Part shown: piece after piece, positions 4,547 to 5,774 of the stretch
Numbering within the stretch: the stretch's first letter is position 1
How the letters are laid out: every line of letters begins with the position of its first letter
Assembly: GCA_023380955.1 (NCBI GenBank)
Contig: JAMCTB010000057.1
Span: 1 to 5,774 of the forward strand
Direction: 5' to 3'
DNA: 5,774 nucleotides
From: Chloroflexota bacterium
GTDB taxonomy: Bacteria; Chloroflexota; UBA6077
The notes under the pieces: model-generated
What the model saw: the letters and a program-made list of their open reading frames with translations, nothing else
Told to the model about the DNA's origin: nothing
The model's database searches: none
Made by a program: the position numbers and the translations under genes

Positions 4547-5774
4547 CTACGACTTGGAAGCCTGTCGCAGCTCCTCGATCCTCGCCACCAGCGGCCGGTG
4601 CTCCGGCCTCGCCAGCTCCGGATCCCGCTCGAGCAGCTGCACGGCCGCCTGCCGGGCAGTCTCGATCAGCCGGAGGTCGCGCAGGTCGGCCATCCGGAAA
4701 TCAGGGAACCCGCTCTGTCGCACCCCGAAGTACTCGCCCGGCCCCCGCAGCCGCAGGTCTTCGTCCGCCAGCCGGAAGCCGTCGGCGACCTCGGCCACCA
4801 TCCGAAGCTTCTCCAGGGTCTCCTCGTCCGTGGAGTCGGTCAGCAGCAGGCAGCTGGACGGATCCTGTCCCCGACCTACCCTACCCCGGAACTGGTGCAG
4901 CTGAGCCAGTCCGAACCGCTCTGCCCCCTCAACCAGCATCACCGTCGCATTGGGCACGTCTATGCCGACCTCCACGACCGAGGTGGATACCAGCACGTCG
5001 TACTCCCCGTTGCGAAAATCCAGCATGATCCGATCCTTCTCAGCCGGGCGCATCCTTCCGTGGAGCAGCGCCAGCCGCAGGCCCGACAGGTCGCTTCCCT
5101 GCAGCCGCTGGTACTCCGCGGTGGCCGCCCTGACCTCCAGGTGGGGGCTGTCCTCCACCAGCGGGCAGATGATGAAGGCCTGCCGCCCCTTCGCCACCTC
5201 CCGCCGGATGTGCTCGTAGGCGTGGCGGCGCTCCGGCGCCCTCAGGAGATGGGTCTTCACCTGCTGCCGTCCAGGCGGCAGCTCGTCGATCACCGAGAGA
5301 TCCAGGTCGCCGTACAGCACCAGCGCCATGGTGCGGGGAATGGGGGTGGCGGTCATCACCAGCAGGTGGGGAGTCCCTCCCTTCTCCCGCAGAGCCGTCC
5401 GCTGCACGACGCCGAAGCGATGCTGCTCGTCGATCACGGCAAGACCCAATCGGTGGAAACCGAGGCCCTCCTGGATCAGGGCCTGAGTCCCCACCAGTAT
5501 GTCCACCTCCCCCTCGGCTGCCCCCCGATAGATCCTGTCCCTGTCCGCCTTTCGGGAAGCACCCGTAAGCACCCCCAGTCGCAATGGGCGTCCCAGGGTG
5601 TCGGCCAGCAGCTGCTCCGCCCTCCCAAAGGCCTCCTCCAGGGTGCGTCCGTGCTGTTCCGCCAGGATCTCGGTGGGCGCCATTATGGCCCCCTGGTACC
5701 CCCCCAGCACCGCGGACAGCAGGGCCACGGCGGCCACGATGGTCTTGCCCGACCCCACCTCCCCCTGCAGCAGC
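4547..5774 (-). CDS. recG: ATP-dependent DNA helicase RecG (5' end beyond window)
   Basis: Superfamily 2 helicase that remodels stalled replication forks and branch-migrates Holliday junctions. The visible 408 residues are the motor domains and C-terminus; the N-terminal wedge domain that binds branched DNA lies outside. Fragment positions are: Walker A GEVGSGKT (4-11), APTEILAEQH (motif Ia, about 32-41), GTQALIQEG (95-103), Walker B DEQH (115-118), TATPIPRT (141-148), LLHGRMRP (236-243), STSVVEVGIDVPNA (263-276) and QFRGRVGRG (294-302, motif VI). After these comes the RecG-specific tail EVADGFRLADEDLRLRGPGEYFGVRQSGFPDFRMADL, which includes the translocation region. DEQH rather than DEEH and this tail separate it from Mfd and PriA. 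All motifs look intact. The gene ends in TAG whose last base position coincides with the end of the repeat that fills the following gap. Confidence 0.96.
   Translation of the reverse strand, partial: LLQGEVGSGKTIVAAVALLSAVLGGYQGAIMAPTEILAEQHGRTLEEAFGRAEQLLADTLGRPLRLGVLTGASRKADRDRIYRGAAEGEVDILVGTQALIQEGLGFHRLGLAVIDEQHRFGVVQRTALREKGGTPHLLVMTATPIPRTMALVLYGDLDLSVIDELPPGRQQVKTHLLRAPERRHAYEHIRREVAKGRQAFIICPLVEDSPHLEVRAATAEYQRLQGSDLSGLRLALLHGRMRPAEKDRIMLDFRNGEYDVLVSTSVVEVGIDVPNATVMLVEGAERFGLAQLHQFRGRVGRGQDPSSCLLLTDSTDEETLEKLRMVAEVADGFRLADEDLRLRGPGEYFGVRQSGFPDFRMADLRDLRLIETARQAAVQLLERDPELARPEHRPLVARIEELRQASKS

Larger units (their letters stand above)
4350..4547. repeat. Large imperfect inverted repeat, MITE-like, between recG and rsmD
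   Basis: The two ends mirror each other in three blocks: GGAACTCAG (4350-4358) with CTGAGTTCC (4539-4547), CTTGA (4363-4367) with TCAAG (4521-4525), and CGTAGGGCA-type (4369-4376) with GCCCTACG (4508-4515). A further copy of GCCCTACG lies at 4438-4445. The interior is very GC-rich and made of palindromes and direct repeats listed separately. The outermost base overlaps the recG stop codon. There is no open reading frame of note inside and no T-run typical of a rho-independent terminator. It looks like a small non-autonomous mobile or REP-type element (or two or three tandem ones) that settled in the gap. In the recG-rsmD transcript it would form a long structured RNA. Its boundaries and mobility are inferred; no clear target duplication is seen. 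Confidence 0.65.

Overview
The window reads as ordinary high-GC bacterial housekeeping chromosome with every gene on the minus strand. It holds eight protein genes, two of them cut by the window edges, and no stretch over 300 bases without a gene. The gene set and order (recG, rsmD, coaD, a coiled-coil DivIVA-like protein, a YceD/DUF177 protein, rpmF, fabD, fabG), and especially the coiled-coil gene between coaD and the DUF177 gene, suggest a member of the Chloroflexota. That placement is inferred from remembered gene order, not from a search.

In transcription order (high to low coordinates), recG (5774-4547, 5' end off the window) is followed by a 230-bp gap filled by a GC-rich, palindromic, MITE-like repeat (about 4350-4547). 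Next come rsmD (4316-3702), coaD (3698-3177) and the coiled-coil gene (3150-2662), spaced 3 and 26 nt apart. A near-consensus sigma-70 promoter starts 13 nt after the coiled-coil stop codon (-35 TTGACG, 18-bp spacer, -10 TATAAT). It drives a second unit: DUF177 (2497-1937), rpmF (1930-1733), fabD (about 1728-760) and fabG (624-1, 3' end off the window), with a leader of about 115 nt. A 65-bp element that folds as a perfect four-way cloverleaf sits between fabD and fabG.

The first group serves recombination repair (RecG), 16S rRNA methylation (RsmD) and coenzyme A synthesis (CoaD). The second couples ribosome assembly (DUF177, which in E. coli and plants acts in 23S rRNA accumulation, and L32) with fatty-acid synthesis (FabD loads malonyl onto ACP, FabG reduces the beta-ketoacyl-ACP). 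CoaD links the two, because CoA supplies both malonyl-CoA and the ACP phosphopantetheine.

Start codons are unusual: of seven visible starts only two are ATG (rsmD and the coiled-coil gene). DUF177 and fabG use GTG, rpmF and coaD use TTG, and fabD appears to need CTG. I found no new enzymatic or defence system. The most interesting items are the two structured repeats, the fabD start and the lineage-specific coiled-coil protein.
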